From assembly GCF_002312815.1 (NCBI RefSeq), contig NZ_NKQJ01000010.1, positions 124,001-188,000 on the forward strand: a DNA stretch of 64,000 nucleotides, read 5' to 3'. Of this stretch, positions 33,224 through 42,408 are shown in pieces. The notes beneath the pieces were generated by a model that ran no database searches, was not told where the DNA came from, and worked only from the letters and a program-made list of their open reading frames with translations. The stretch is from Agaribacterium haliotis (lineage in GTDB: Bacteria > Pseudomonadota > Gammaproteobacteria > Pseudomonadales > Cellvibrionaceae). Both the position numbers and the translations under genes were made by a program. Positions within the stretch are counted from its first letter, which is position 1, and each line of letters starts with the position of its first letter.

Positions 33224-35500
33224 CTAATCCGCCGCCCACGGCGAGTCTTTGCCTGTGCGCAAATGGTACTGAGCTTCATACAGAGATTCGGGCTCAACTT
33301 TATTTCCGTGGCTGTATTTAAATCCGAGCTCGGCGTCGTTAAAACGCGCCAAGGCGCCGTGCCAACCAACAATTTTAGGGAACAGGTAACGGCCGTACTT
33401 TGAGTCGCCAAAACGCCACCAGTCCCAGTACACATCGTCGCGACTGCCAAGGTCTTCAAAATTCCAGAAAATTAAATTTTCCATATGGTTCGGCTGGCTC
33501 GATTGCGAACCTCCGGGACCACCATTCGCGGCACTAAAACCGCCGCGTGTTGCATCAAATAAGGTCGCGTGGGGAAAACTGGCGTGGGCATCAAACGATG
33601 TTGCCTGCGGCCATGAACAGCGGTGAAAGACCACACCACCACTTAGCGCGCTGACACCAAAACTGTGGAACTGACCTTCACTGCCGATGCTGTGGGAGTC
33701 GCTCACCAACACGCCCGAGCTGCTGCTCACATGCAGCGAAGAATGGCCGCGATTGCCCGAATCGACATAGCGATCAACCGTAAACGAGTGACTTGCGGCA
33801 ATGCTGACCGTCGCATTCCAGTCGACAAAGTGCACATCTTTTATCCAAGAGTCGGCATAAAGCGCTATTTTTAGTGCCGTCCAGCCCGAGTCGTGAATAA
33901 TATTTTTGTGGTGCTCAAAGTCTTCGTGCCAGTTGCCGTGAAAACGCAAGGACTCAAAGCCCAAATGATTACCCATGTTTAATTTGCGCAGGCGCCAGCG
34001 ATATTGCGCATCGATGTCCATATAAAGCGGCGCTTTTAAATACAGGCGATTGCCATCTTTGCGCTCAATTTGATGCACTTCCTGGGCAAACTCACCCTCT
34101 TTGAGTTTGCTCCATTCGGGCTCAAGCTGATAGGGAACCAAAGCTGCACTCGCTGCAGATTCGTCGTCGATGCGAATTAAAATATTGTCGCCGGCGTTAA
34201 GCGATGAGGCATCAAACACATCAATATGCATCTGGCCGATACGTGCACTGGCGCTTATTTCGGTAACCGGCGAACCCGAAACACTCGAGTTGCTGCCGCG
34301 CGCGGAAAACATTTCCGGCGTGGTCCACTTTTTATCGGGCTCAAGGCTATTTAAGTGATAACGAAACGCCAGTACTGAACCTTTGTCATCACTGCCTTCG
34401 CCGCGAAAGATAATATTTGAACCCGATATTGTCACCAAGCTTTCGGTCACGTCTAATTGTTCGCTCAAGTTGTAGCGCCCGCGGGGGAAAAATACAATCG
34501 CCCCATCGAGCTGTTCGGCATCGGCAACTGCCGCCCGCACCGCTGCGAGATCATCCTTGCCGTCATCAACCACCGCGCCGTAGTCGAGCACATTTAGCAC
34601 CGGCCAATCTGGGTTCGGAATGTCGCGCTCGCCGCGCGCGTATCCGGCATACGAAAAGTCCGGCACCGGTAAACTCTCACCGGCCTCACGCGCGTCAACG
34701 TAATCTCGCCATACGGCAACTTCATTACCCGGGCTCACTTCGGGGCTCGGGCTGGCTTCGGGGCTGGCAGCCGGGCTTGGCAGAGGCAGCGCGTCACAGC
34801 GCTGTTCGCCGCACATACACACACTGCTTGCGGCTTTGCTATCGACACAATCGGTGGCGGCGTCACCGTAGTTCAGGCGGCACTCACTGGTGCTGTTGCA
34901 CTGGTCTACCGGCAACGGCGAAGGGCTTGGAAATAACGAAGGGCTGGGCTCTGGCAATGGGCTTGGGCTTGGGCTGGGCACTGGCGAGGGGCTAACTTCA
35001 GGGCTGGGTTCAACACTCGGTTCAGGACTCGCTTCAGGGCTGGGGCTGGGCTTACTACTTGGTGTTGGGCTGGGCTCTGGCGACGGCTGCGGGCTGCTAG
35101 CAGGTGAAACCTCTGGGCTCGCCATTGGGCTTGGCGCAGGTGACGGTTTCAAGCTCGGAACAGGGCTCGGGCGCACACTCGGTTCGGGTAGCGGCGGCAA
35201 CATGCTTGGGCTTGGCACGGGCTCAGGGCTTTTTATAGGCTGAGGGCTCTCTACTGGCTGAGGGCTCTCTACCGGCTCAGGGCTCTTTACTGGCTCAGGG
35301 CTCTTTACTGGCTCAGGGCTGTTTGTCGGCTCAGGGCTTTCTACTGGCTGAGGGCTCTCTATCGGCTGAGGGCTCTGCTCAGGGCCGGAGCCACCCGGTG
35401 CAGGCTCAGAGCTAAACTCGGAGCCCGAGCCGCCACACGCACTCAAGCTTAAGATCACTGCAATAAATATTAGGTAGTTTTTTAATATAGGCAGGCGCAT
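33224..35500 (-). CDS. Surface lipoprotein with pectate-lyase-like beta-helix domain
   Basis: About 758 residues from the ATG at 35500, with AGGA 7 bases upstream. The signal peptide ends in LSAC followed by GG. A long Ser/Pro linker carries SPEPV/SPQPV repeats and the same six-cysteine module as the neighbouring PL8-like protein. The catalytic region opens with VLNVLDYGAVVDDGKDDLAA and GAIVFFPRGRYNLSE, the start of pectate-lyase-superfamily (Pectate_lyase_3, DUF4955-like) helices, and continues through many short beta-helix turns. Probable role: lyase or glycosidase on an acidic polysaccharide at the cell surface. It is followed by the PL8-like gene on the same strand, 220 bases on; the two probably act on the same material. 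Confidence 0.75.
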   Translation of the reverse strand: MRLPILKNYLIFIAVILSLSACGGSGSEFSSEPAPGGSGPEQSPQPIESPQPVESPEPTNSPEPVKSPEPVKSPEPVESPQPVESPQPIKSPEPVPSPSMLPPLPEPSVRPSPVPSLKPSPAPSPMASPEVSPASSPQPSPEPSPTPSSKPSPSPEASPEPSVEPSPEVSPSPVPSPSPSPLPEPSPSLFPSPSPLPVDQCNSTSECRLNYGDAATDCVDSKAASSVCMCGEQRCDALPLPSPAASPEASPSPEVSPGNEVAVWRDYVDAREAGESLPVPDFSYAGYARGERDIPNPDWPVLNVLDYGAVVDDGKDDLAAVRAAVADAEQLDGAIVFFPRGRYNLSEQLDVTESLVTISGSNIIFRGEGSDDKGSVLAFRYHLNSLEPDKKWTTPEMFSARGSNSSVSGSPVTEISASARIGQMHIDVFDASSLNAGDNILIRIDDESAASAALVPYQLEPEWSKLKEGEFAQEVHQIERKDGNRLYLKAPLYMDIDAQYRWRLRKLNMGNHLGFESLRFHGNWHEDFEHHKNIIHDSGWTALKIALYADSWIKDVHFVDWNATVSIAASHSFTVDRYVDSGNRGHSSLHVSSSSGVLVSDSHSIGSEGQFHSFGVSALSGGVVFHRCSWPQATSFDAHASFPHATLFDATRGGFSAANGGPGGSQSSQPNHMENLIFWNFEDLGSRDDVYWDWWRFGDSKYGRYLFPKIVGWHGALARFNDAELGFKYSHGNKVEPESLYEAQYHLRTGKDSPWAAD
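35226..35369. repeat. Eight tandem 18-bp units in the linker of the beta-helix lipoprotein
   Basis: Units of the type GGGCTCTCTACTGGCTGA (plus strand) are repeated eight times with more variation than in the PL8-like gene. They encode [E/K]SP[E/Q]P[V/I/T]. The near-identity of unit and position in the two genes points to a shared origin of the linker. Confidence 0.8.
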
Positions 35501-35809
35501 ACAAACATCCTGTCGGGCTTGCTGAGCCTTGCGCAGGCGAAGCTTCAGCAAACGAGTTCACGTAAGTTGTTCTGCTAGGGCGCAGTTGCCGCTAGAGCAC
35601 ATTTATCTGGGCGCCATTGTTTTTTATTCTGGTTTGCCACTCTAGCTTCGAAGCCGATATTTGAGACACCCTGCGAACTCGGCGCACTAAGTTGAGATAC
35701 CGGTCACGGGCTAAGGTTTGAAGCACTTAAGCGAAGCGCGAGCCAGGCCTGGAACAAGACCGTGCTTGTCGCCACAAACGCAGCGACAGCGGGGCTTGAC
35801 ACAAGCGCA

Positions 35810-35829
35810 AAGGGTAAGCGCTTACCCTT
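35810..35829. promoter_or_regulatory. LacI-family operator, perfect 20-bp palindrome
   Basis: AAGGGTAAGC followed by GCTTACCCTT is a perfect inverted repeat with the central CG and TAAGCGCTTA core typical of LacI/GalR-family operators. It lies about 240 bases before galT and about 310 bases before the lyase start, so either or both could be controlled. No LacI-family gene is in the window. Confidence 0.65.
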
Positions 35830-35899
35830 AGGCTGTGCCTGAGTCTCAGCAAGATGCGCAAGACAAAACTTGCGCTTTATCAAAGAAGCCAGACAAGAC

Positions 35900-35917
35900 A
35901 AGGTAAACGTTTGCCTT
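35900..35917. promoter_or_regulatory. Second LacI-type operator, imperfect
   Basis: AAGGTAAACGTTTGCCTT is a palindrome with one mismatched pair and the same outer bases as the 35810 site. The two centres are about 89 bases apart; a looped repressor tetramer is possible. Confidence 0.5.
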
Positions 35918-36070
35918 TTACCGGGCAGAGCCGTAATATCGCAGCTGTTTTTTAAGCTGGGCCAAGAGCGAATTCAAAGCGCGCAGCCGCCGCTCAACAG
36001 TTGTTTTACAGCAACTGCCATTACAGCCTTAAGCAACAACTACAGATATAAATTTACAGAGAGCTAAGCC

Positions 36071-37117
36071 GTGGAAAATAACAACGAGTTTTCATTTGTC
36101 GACCACCCCCACCGTCGCTACAACCCGCTGATTGGTGAGTGGGTATTAGTCAGCCCTCACCGCGCCAAGCGCCCCTGGCAGGGTCAGAACGAAGCCCCCG
36201 ATACCAGCGTTCGCCCAAGCTACGATGAAAAGTGTTTCCTCTGCCCTGGCAACAAGCGTATTACCGGTGAAGAAAACCCAAAATACGAAGATGTATTTGT
36301 CTTCACCAACGATTTCGCCGCACTGCAACCAGATACCCCGGCCTACAGCAGCGATGACCCACTGTTTAAGTTTGAAGCCGAGCAAGGCTGCTCACGCGTT
36401 ATTTGTTTCTCTCCGGATCACAGCAAAACCCTGCCTGAACTCGACGTCAAACAAATCGAAAAAGTGATCAACTGCTGGCAAGACCAGTGTGAAGACCTGA
36501 GCAAGGATTACAACTGGATTCAGGTATTTGAAAACAAAGGCGCGATGATGGGCTGTTCCAACCCTCACCCACACGGCCAAATCTGGGCGCAGAACCAACT
36601 GCCAACCCTGGTTGATAAAAAAGCCAAGAACCAACTGGCTTATTACAACGAACACAAAAGCAACCTGTTGCTCGACTACGTTGAGCGCGAAATAAAAAGC
36701 GACGAGCGGATTGTCTACGCCAACGACTACTGGGTTGCCCTGGTTCCATTCTGGGCCGCGTGGCCATTTGAAACCTTGCTGTTGCCGCGTTTCCCCATCG
36801 CCCGCATGACCGAACTCAGCACAGTGGCAAAAGAAGCGCTGGCCGACTGCATGAAAGCACTGACCACCCGCTACGACAACCTGTTTGAGTGCTCGTTCCC
36901 GTACAGCATGGGCTGGCACGGCGCGCCTTACGATGATCAAGAGCACCCCGAGTGGACCTTGCACGCGCACTTCTTCCCGCCGCTATTGCGCTCTGCGACC
37001 GTGCGCAAGTTTATGGTTGGTTATGAAATGATGGCCGAAGCCCAGCGCGACTTAACCGCCGAACAGGCAGCCGAGCGCCTGCGCAACCTGCCTTTGCAGC
37101 ACTACCGCGCAAAATAA
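36071..37117 (+). CDS. galT: Galactose-1-phosphate uridylyltransferase
   Basis: 348 residues with a GTG start. The zinc-site segment CFLCPGNKR and the active-site motif NPHPHGQIW (HPH with the nucleophilic His) are intact, as is the C-terminal [11 protein letters not shown]. It exchanges UMP between UDP-glucose and galactose-1-phosphate in the Leloir pathway. It is first in galT-galK-galE; the next gene follows after 79 bases. Confidence 0.95.
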   Translation: MENNNEFSFVDHPHRRYNPLIGEWVLVSPHRAKRPWQGQNEAPDTSVRPSYDEKCFLCPGNKRITGEENPKYEDVFVFTNDFAALQPDTPAYSSDDPLFKFEAEQGCSRVICFSPDHSKTLPELDVKQIEKVINCWQDQCEDLSKDYNWIQVFENKGAMMGCSNPHPHGQIWAQNQLPTLVDKKAKNQLAYYNEHKSNLLLDYVEREIKSDERIVYANDYWVALVPFWAAWPFETLLLPRFPIARMTELSTVAKEALADCMKALTTRYDNLFECSFPYSMGWHGAPYDDQEHPEWTLHAHFFPPLLRSATVRKFMVGYEMMAEAQRDLTAEQAAERLRNLPLQHYRAK

Positions 37118-37196
37118 AGTACCCGGATACAGAAAATTACGAAAGCTAAGACCTTAGGGCAGCTAGTTAGCTCAGGTATTAAAAGAGAAAAAAATC

Positions 37197-38348
37197 ATGC
37201 AAGAATTAGCGACGAATGCAACAAATGTTTTTAAAGATGTCTTTGGTTCCGAGCCCGCTTATGTTGGCAACGCGCCCGGCCGCGTCAACCTGATCGGCGA
37301 GCACACCGATTACAACGACGGTTTTGTTTTACCGGCGGCGATTAATTTTGGCACTGTCGTTGCCGCCACTGGCCGCGACGATCGCACGGTTAGCGTGGTT
37401 GCGCTCGACTTCGACAACGAGCGCGCCGACTTTGACCTCGACACGCTCGCCGATGCCGAAGCGAGCAGCTGGCGCAGTTATGTTCGCGGCGTATTGCTGG
37501 CGCTGATGGAACAGTACCCCGACATAAAAGGCGCCAACCTGAGTGTTACCGGCAACGTTCCCCAAGGGGCCGGGCTGAGTTCATCGGCCTCGTTTGAAAT
37601 CGCCTTGCTAAAAACCATGGCCAGCCTCAATGAGCTGCCGCTTTCCGGTGCCGAAGCTGCAAAAATGGGCCAGCTCGCTGAAAACAAATACGCCGGCTGC
37701 AACTGCGGCATTATGGATCAGATGATCTCGGCCTGCGGCGCCAAAAATCGCGCACTGCTGCTCGACTGCCGCTCGCTGGAAACTAAGTACACCTCGATTC
37801 CCGAGGGTTACAGTGTTTTGATCACCAACTCCAACGTTAAGCGCGGCCTGGTCGACAGCGAGTACAACACGCGCCGCGAACAGTGTGAAGCTGCGGCCGC
37901 AGCCATGGGCCTTAGCTCTTTGCGCGATGCGTCGATGGAACAGCTGTTAGCCGCCAAAGACAAAATGAGCGAAAAAGAATTTCAGCGCGCCCATCACGTG
38001 CTGACGGAGAACGAGCGCACCTTGACCATGTTCGATGCGCTCAATGCCGGCGATATGGCCACCTGCAGCAAAATGATGGCCGAGAGCCACGCAAGCATGC
38101 GCGACGACTTTGAAATTACCGTGCGCCCCATTGACTACTTAGTAGAGCTGCTCGGTAGCCTCATCGGCGACAACGGCGGCGTGCGTATGACCGGCGGCGG
38201 TTTTGGTGGCTGTGTGGTAGCGCTGGTCGCCGACAACAAGGTTGACGAAGCCAAAACTCTGATTCTTGAAAATTACGAAAAAGAAACCGGTATCGCACCA
38301 AGCATTTTTGTATGCAGTGCCGAAGACGGTGCCTTTACTCAAGCCTAA
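37197..38348 (+). CDS. galK: Galactokinase
   Basis: 383 residues, GHMP kinase family. The galactokinase signature GRVNLIGEHTDYNDGFVLP, the ATP-binding GNVPQGAGLSSSASFE and the third motif MTGGGFGGCVVAL are all complete. It phosphorylates galactose at C1 for GalT. galE starts 15 bases after its stop. Confidence 0.95.
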   Translation: MQELATNATNVFKDVFGSEPAYVGNAPGRVNLIGEHTDYNDGFVLPAAINFGTVVAATGRDDRTVSVVALDFDNERADFDLDTLADAEASSWRSYVRGVLLALMEQYPDIKGANLSVTGNVPQGAGLSSSASFEIALLKTMASLNELPLSGAEAAKMGQLAENKYAGCNCGIMDQMISACGAKNRALLLDCRSLETKYTSIPEGYSVLITNSNVKRGLVDSEYNTRREQCEAAAAAMGLSSLRDASMEQLLAAKDKMSEKEFQRAHHVLTENERTLTMFDALNAGDMATCSKMMAESHASMRDDFEITVRPIDYLVELLGSLIGDNGGVRMTGGGFGGCVVALVADNKVDEAKTLILENYEKETGIAPSIFVCSAEDGAFTQA

Positions 38349-38363
38349 AGCAAGGATAAGCAC

Positions 38364-39386
38364 ATGAAAATTTTAGTTACCGGCGGCGCCGGTTATATTG
38401 GCAGCCACACTTGCGTTGAACTCTTAGAGAGCGGCTACGAAGTTGTTGTTGTCGACAACCTTTGCAATTCCAAGCGCGAAGCCATCAGTCGCGTAGAGAA
38501 AATCACCGGAAAAAGCTGCCTGTTTTATCAGGTTGATATCTGTGATCGCGACGCCCTAAGTGCCGTATTTCGCGAGCACAAAATTGACGCCGTGATTCAT
38601 TTTGCCGGCCTTAAAGCCGTTGGTGAAAGTGCTCAAATTCCTTTGGAGTATTACCAAAACAACGTTAGCGGCAGCATCGTGCTGGCCGAAGTGATGCGTG
38701 AGTTTAACTGCTGGAACTTTGTCTTTAGTTCATCGGCCACCGTCTATGGGCCCGACGCACCAATCCCCTACGTTGAAACCTTGCCCACCGGCCCGTGTAA
38801 CGTTTACGGCCGCACCAAGCACATGGTCGAAGATATTTTCCGCGACTTGTGTAATGCACCTGAAAGCAAGTGGAATGTCAGCCTGCTGCGCTACTTCAAC
38901 CCCATCGGTGCGCACGAAAGCGGTACCATCGGCGAAGACCCTCAGGGCATCCCCAACAACTTGATGCCCTATATCGCCCAAGTTGCCGTTGGCAAGCTCG
39001 AGTACTTAAATATCTTTGGCGACGATTACGACACCGTCGACGGTACCGGTGTGCGCGACTACATTCACGTTGTCGACTTAGCTAAGGGCCACGTTGCCGC
39101 CGTTGCCAGCCTGGTTAAAGCTGAGCAAGCCAAATGCAATGTCTACAACCTCGGCTCTGGCCACGGTTACAGTGTGCTTGAGGTGGTGAAAGCCTTCGAA
39201 AAAGCCAGCGATGTAGAGATACCTTACAAAGTTGCACCGCGCCGCACGGGCGACTTGCCCGAGTTTTTTGCCGATGCCTCTTTGGCTTTAAAAGAACTCG
39301 GCTGGAAAACCGAGCTCGGCATTGAGCGCATGGCCGAAGACACCTGGCGCTGGCAAAAAAATAACCCCCGGGGTTATCCTGCCTAA
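38364..39386 (+). CDS. galE: UDP-glucose 4-epimerase
   Basis: 340 residues, extended SDR family. The NAD-binding GGAGYIGSHTCVEL, the catalytic SSSATVYG with the YGRTK (YxxxK) pair, and the C-terminal RTGDLPEFFAD region are present. It interconverts UDP-glucose and UDP-galactose, closing the Leloir cycle and serving cell-surface sugar synthesis. AAGGA lies ahead of the ATG, and a strong terminator follows. Confidence 0.95.
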   Translation: MKILVTGGAGYIGSHTCVELLESGYEVVVVDNLCNSKREAISRVEKITGKSCLFYQVDICDRDALSAVFREHKIDAVIHFAGLKAVGESAQIPLEYYQNNVSGSIVLAEVMREFNCWNFVFSSSATVYGPDAPIPYVETLPTGPCNVYGRTKHMVEDIFRDLCNAPESKWNVSLLRYFNPIGAHESGTIGEDPQGIPNNLMPYIAQVAVGKLEYLNIFGDDYDTVDGTGVRDYIHVVDLAKGHVAAVASLVKAEQAKCNVYNLGSGHGYSVLEVVKAFEKASDVEIPYKVAPRRTGDLPEFFADASLALKELGWKTELGIERMAEDTWRWQKNNPRGYPA

Positions 39387-39418
39387 GTGCAGTAGCGGCA
39401 AAAGCGATACCACGCTGA

Positions 39419-39469
39419 CGCTAAAAAAAAGGCCCCGCCACGATGTGTAGCGGGGCCTTTTTTTTAGCG
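39419..39469. terminator. Strong bidirectional intrinsic terminator after galE
   Basis: Eight A, then GGCCCCGC, an 11-base loop and GCGGGGCC followed by eight T; outer bases GCT/AGC also pair. It ends galTKE and can stop leftward transcripts from the adhesin operon. Confidence 0.92.
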
Positions 39470-39522
39470 TTAGCTTGGCAATCGATGATGTGCCACTAAG
39501 ATTTCAAAAGCATTCGGGCCTA

Positions 39523-39785
39523 GGGCCTGTTAACACTAATTAAATGCACTCTGTTGCGCCCCTCATTCTGCTATCAAGGCGTTTGGAGCGCAGTTTGGTT
39601 GTTCCAAATAAGCGACAAACAACACAGAGAGCGGGATGAGGGGCACAACCCGAAGGGCTGGGCCTGAATATCCGCCCAGATGCGTTACTTATCGCTTATT
39701 TAGCTTGCTAAACTGCGCTCAAAGTGCCTTTCTGGTCGAATATTCAGGCTCCAGCAGGGCGTATTTAATTAGTGTTAACAGGCCC
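39523..39785 (+). mobile_element. 263-bp MITE-like element, copy 1
   Basis: It has terminal inverted repeats GGGCCTGTTAACACTAATTA and its complement, flanked by TA on both sides, the target duplication used by IS630/mariner-type transposases. Inside are two imperfect hairpin arms (GCGCCCCTCATTC with GGATGAGGGGC; CCTGAATAT with ATATTCAGG) and no coding frame. Copy 2, of the same length, lies inverted at 56636-56898. No related transposase is in the window. Confidence 0.85.
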
Positions 39786-39841
39786 TAGTCAGTATTACAG
39801 ATGCTCAGATAGCCGCTGCAACATTAATCGGCTATTTCAAA

Positions 39842-40450
39842 TTATTTATAGCCTTGATCAAAGCGCGCCTTTGCTAAACCCAAAGCCACCTTGTTGCGCC
39901 ATACAATGGCATCAGGTGGCGCTAAATAACCGCTATCATCAATGGCTTGTAGACTCTGATCATCCACCAACGATTGCAAAATCATCTGCCCCGATGCACT
40001 TTGTTGCAGCGTATTTAAATCGCTGATATAGAGCCAATAAAATGTCGCCGTTTCGGGTCGGTCGTTATATATATGTAGCTTTTCTTGCTGCTTTTTGTCT
40101 TTTTGATCTTTGTTGTCACTGTCTTGCGAATTTAACGTTGAACTAGCTGCAACGAGCAGGCGAGTCGGAAGATCTTGCTTGCGCTGCTGCTGAAATACTG
40201 CCAGCTGCTTATCTGTTAACGGCGCGGAGCTTAAGTAAAAATCTATCCCGGTGTTTTCCAGATAATCCTTCTGCTTGCCGTGCAGCAATTGCATCTCGCT
40301 GTTTTGGGCAAACACTTGCGCGATATGGCCGATATTAGTATCGCTGTATACCAGCATGTTGTTGTAAGCAGCGTCGCTGCCGCTCGTCTGCGCTTGCAGA
40401 GGCCCGCAAATCAAGCCAAAGATCATTGCTAAAAAAATATAAAGCTTCAT
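39842..40450 (-). CDS. Small exported protein of the adhesin operon, possible PstS-like fold
   Basis: 202 residues with signal peptide MKLYIFLAMIFGLICGPLQAQ and AGGGGG ahead of the ATG. The mature part has YLSSAPLTDKQLAVFQQQ and ends DAIVWRNKVALGLAKARFDQ; the general layout recalls short phosphate-binding-protein-like (PstS-like) periplasmic proteins, but the likeness is weak. A Lys/Gln/Asp-rich stretch sits in the middle. It is the last gene of the adhesin/type I secretion operon, 8 bases after the OmpA gene. It lacks the Cys-His-Asp pattern of LapG proteases. Function is unknown. Confidence 0.6.
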   Translation of the reverse strand: MKLYIFLAMIFGLICGPLQAQTSGSDAAYNNMLVYSDTNIGHIAQVFAQNSEMQLLHGKQKDYLENTGIDFYLSSAPLTDKQLAVFQQQRKQDLPTRLLVAASSTLNSQDSDNKDQKDKKQQEKLHIYNDRPETATFYWLYISDLNTLQQSASGQMILQSLVDDQSLQAIDDSGYLAPPDAIVWRNKVALGLAKARFDQGYK

Positions 40451-40458
40451 AGGGCCCC

Positions 40459-41079
40459 CTAGTTATTTTCTGCGCTATCTTCAGTGCTGTAGACAGTCCA
40501 GCGCTGCTCGTTATTTTCTGAGCCGGGGTAAATAATCAGGCCCAGGGTGCGTCGACGGCGCTCGTGTAACGGCCGGAATAACGAGTTGGCACTATCGGTA
40601 AATATATGCTCATTCACGCGGCTTTTATCAACACCTTTACTTGTCAGCGCATCGATAATTGCGTCCGCGCGCTTTACCGCAAGCTTGCGGTTATATTCCA
40701 GGCTGCCCTCGGAACTGGTATCGCCAATCAGCTGTAAACTTGAAGTCGGCATATCGAGCATCGCCTGCGCAAGGCGATCTATTTTCCACTGCTGATCTGT
40801 GCGGATAGCCGCGCTGTCAAAGTCAAAGTCAATATGAAACTCTTTGTGTGCCAGTGAAGGCTGCCAATCGGCACAGCCGAGCTCATCGATAATTGCCGCT
40901 TCCGGCGAATCGGCACACAAGTCGCGAGCATTGATAACACCGTCTTGGTCTTCATCGCTTATGTCGTCCCACTGATAACGCTGAACTTGTGAACTGGGTA
41001 AGTGTTCACACGCGGCGAGGAAAAAGGCGGGCAGCGCCGCCACGACAGCAAGCACAGGTTTTAGCTTGTTTATAAACAT
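40459..41079 (-). CDS. OmpA-family lipoprotein
   Basis: 206 residues from the ATG at 41079, one base after the tolC-type stop codon; the open frame to 41151 is upstream noise. The signal peptide ends at lipobox FLAAC. The segment DEDQDGVINARDLC is a thrombospondin-type-3/calcium-like repeat, and the C-terminal half is an OmpA peptidoglycan-binding domain (FDFDSAAI, LQLIGDTSSEGSLEYNRKLAVKRADAI). It probably anchors the secretion machinery or adhesin to peptidoglycan. OmpA proteins accompany many LapA-type type I systems. Confidence 0.85.
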   Translation of the reverse strand: MFINKLKPVLAVVAALPAFFLAACEHLPSSQVQRYQWDDISDEDQDGVINARDLCADSPEAAIIDELGCADWQPSLAHKEFHIDFDFDSAAIRTDQQWKIDRLAQAMLDMPTSSLQLIGDTSSEGSLEYNRKLAVKRADAIIDALTSKGVDKSRVNEHIFTDSANSLFRPLHERRRRTLGLIIYPGSENNEQRWTVYSTEDSAENN

Positions 41080-41080
41080 C

Positions 41081-42385
41081 CTAGTTGTCCTCTGTTTTCC
41101 ATTCTTCGGGGTAATCAACGCGCAGTGCATAAAGCAAGGTGCCCATGGCATTGTGTACCCGATAATCGGCCAGGCGGGCGTCGTATTCAGCGTTGATATA
41201 ATTTCTTCTAGCTAAAAATAGTTCGATCTTGGAATCGAGCACATCCAGCAAAGAGCGGCGCCCCAAATTAAACTGCTCTTTGTAACCGAGCGTCGCCTCG
41301 GTTGCAGCATCAACATTTTCTTTATACAAGCTCTGTTGTTGTTCAAGGAAATAACGCGCGTTCCAGCTTAACTTAGCGCCCTCTTCAACTTGAATAATGG
41401 TGCGTTTTTGCAGTGAAAGCGCTTCTTGATAACGCCAGCCTGAAGCTTTGACTCTGGCGTGATCACTGCCGCCGTTATAGAGCTCGTAGCGGAAGTTCAG
41501 CATCAAGCGCGCATCTTCATCCGGGCCTTCAAAACCACCGATATTGTCATTTTTATTTGCGACAAAATCGAGCGTCACCTCGGGATAGTGTTTGCTCTTG
41601 GCACCGCGAAACTCTTGTTTTGCCGCCTTAATATCCGCTTTTGCTTCGAGTATTGAGGGGTGCTGATCGCGGGCTTTTGTAATTAATTCAGATACATTGG
41701 CCGGCAGCATAGCGACATCGGCATTGGGAGTATTTAGATTATATGGCGGCAGATTAACCTGGCTCAAAAAACGCGCGCGCAAATCGGCGAGATTATTTTG
41801 TGCCGAGGCCAGCGACGCCCGAGCTGTAGCCAGGCGCGCACTGATTTGCGCGTAATCTGAGCGGCTCGACAAGCCTTTGCTCATACGCGAATGCACATCA
41901 TCGAGCGTTTTTTTATGGTCGGCAACATTGCGTTCGCTAAGTGCAACAATCTCTTGCGCTTTAATTACCTGTAAATAAAGCTCGGTAACCGTCAGCGCAA
42001 TATTTTCTGCGGTCACCATCAATTGATAGCGCTCTGATTCAGCTTCGTAACTTAAGCGCTTTACTTCGGCATCGGTGCGAAAACCTGCAAATAATTGCTG
42101 GCTGATGCTCAGACCAAGCTCGCGTCTATCTAGATCGGCATCAATTTTTTGGCCGCTGTTGTAGCGGGTATCTTCAACCCCGGTGCCGCCATACACGGCA
42201 ACCGACGGCAGATAACCGCCCTTCGCTGCGCGGCGTTCACTGCCCATCGCCCGAAAGCGCGCGTACTGATGCTGAACTTCGGGGTTGTTATCAATCGCCG
42301 ACGCCACGGCTTGCTCTAGCGTCAGCGCCGAACTCATCGGGCTAAAACCCAGGGCCCACAGCAGCCCCCAATATCGAAATCGCAT
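41081..42385 (-). CDS. TolC-family outer-membrane channel of the type I secretion system (LapE-like)
   Basis: 434 residues from the ATG at 42385; the open frame to 42406 adds 7 residues before the signal peptide (RYWGLLWALGFSPMSSA). The two TolC repeats are visible: LTLEQAVASAIDNNPEVQ at the start and GYKEQFNLGRRSLLDVLDSKIELF near the end. It forms the exit duct with the HlyD and ABC proteins encoded upstream. It starts 23 bases after the HlyD gene. Confidence 0.88.
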   Translation of the reverse strand: MRFRYWGLLWALGFSPMSSALTLEQAVASAIDNNPEVQHQYARFRAMGSERRAAKGGYLPSVAVYGGTGVEDTRYNSGQKIDADLDRRELGLSISQQLFAGFRTDAEVKRLSYEAESERYQLMVTAENIALTVTELYLQVIKAQEIVALSERNVADHKKTLDDVHSRMSKGLSSRSDYAQISARLATARASLASAQNNLADLRARFLSQVNLPPYNLNTPNADVAMLPANVSELITKARDQHPSILEAKADIKAAKQEFRGAKSKHYPEVTLDFVANKNDNIGGFEGPDEDARLMLNFRYELYNGGSDHARVKASGWRYQEALSLQKRTIIQVEEGAKLSWNARYFLEQQQSLYKENVDAATEATLGYKEQFNLGRRSLLDVLDSKIELFLARRNYINAEYDARLADYRVHNAMGTLLYALRVDYPEEWKTEDN

Positions 42386-42408
42386 AGTCTTTCCTTTTAC
42401 AGTCATAA

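Larger units (their letters stand above)
35501..36070. other. Divergent intergenic region between the lyase gene and galT
   Basis: No gene is supported. It holds two LacI-type operators (described separately). The start of galT at 36071 is preceded by a weak AGAG ribosome site. Promoters for the lyase (leftward) and galTKE (rightward) must lie here. Confidence 0.5.

Noticed and set aside
39842..40450. Possible LapG protease for the adhesin
   Set aside because: The transglutaminase-like Cys-His-Asp motifs of LapG are absent.
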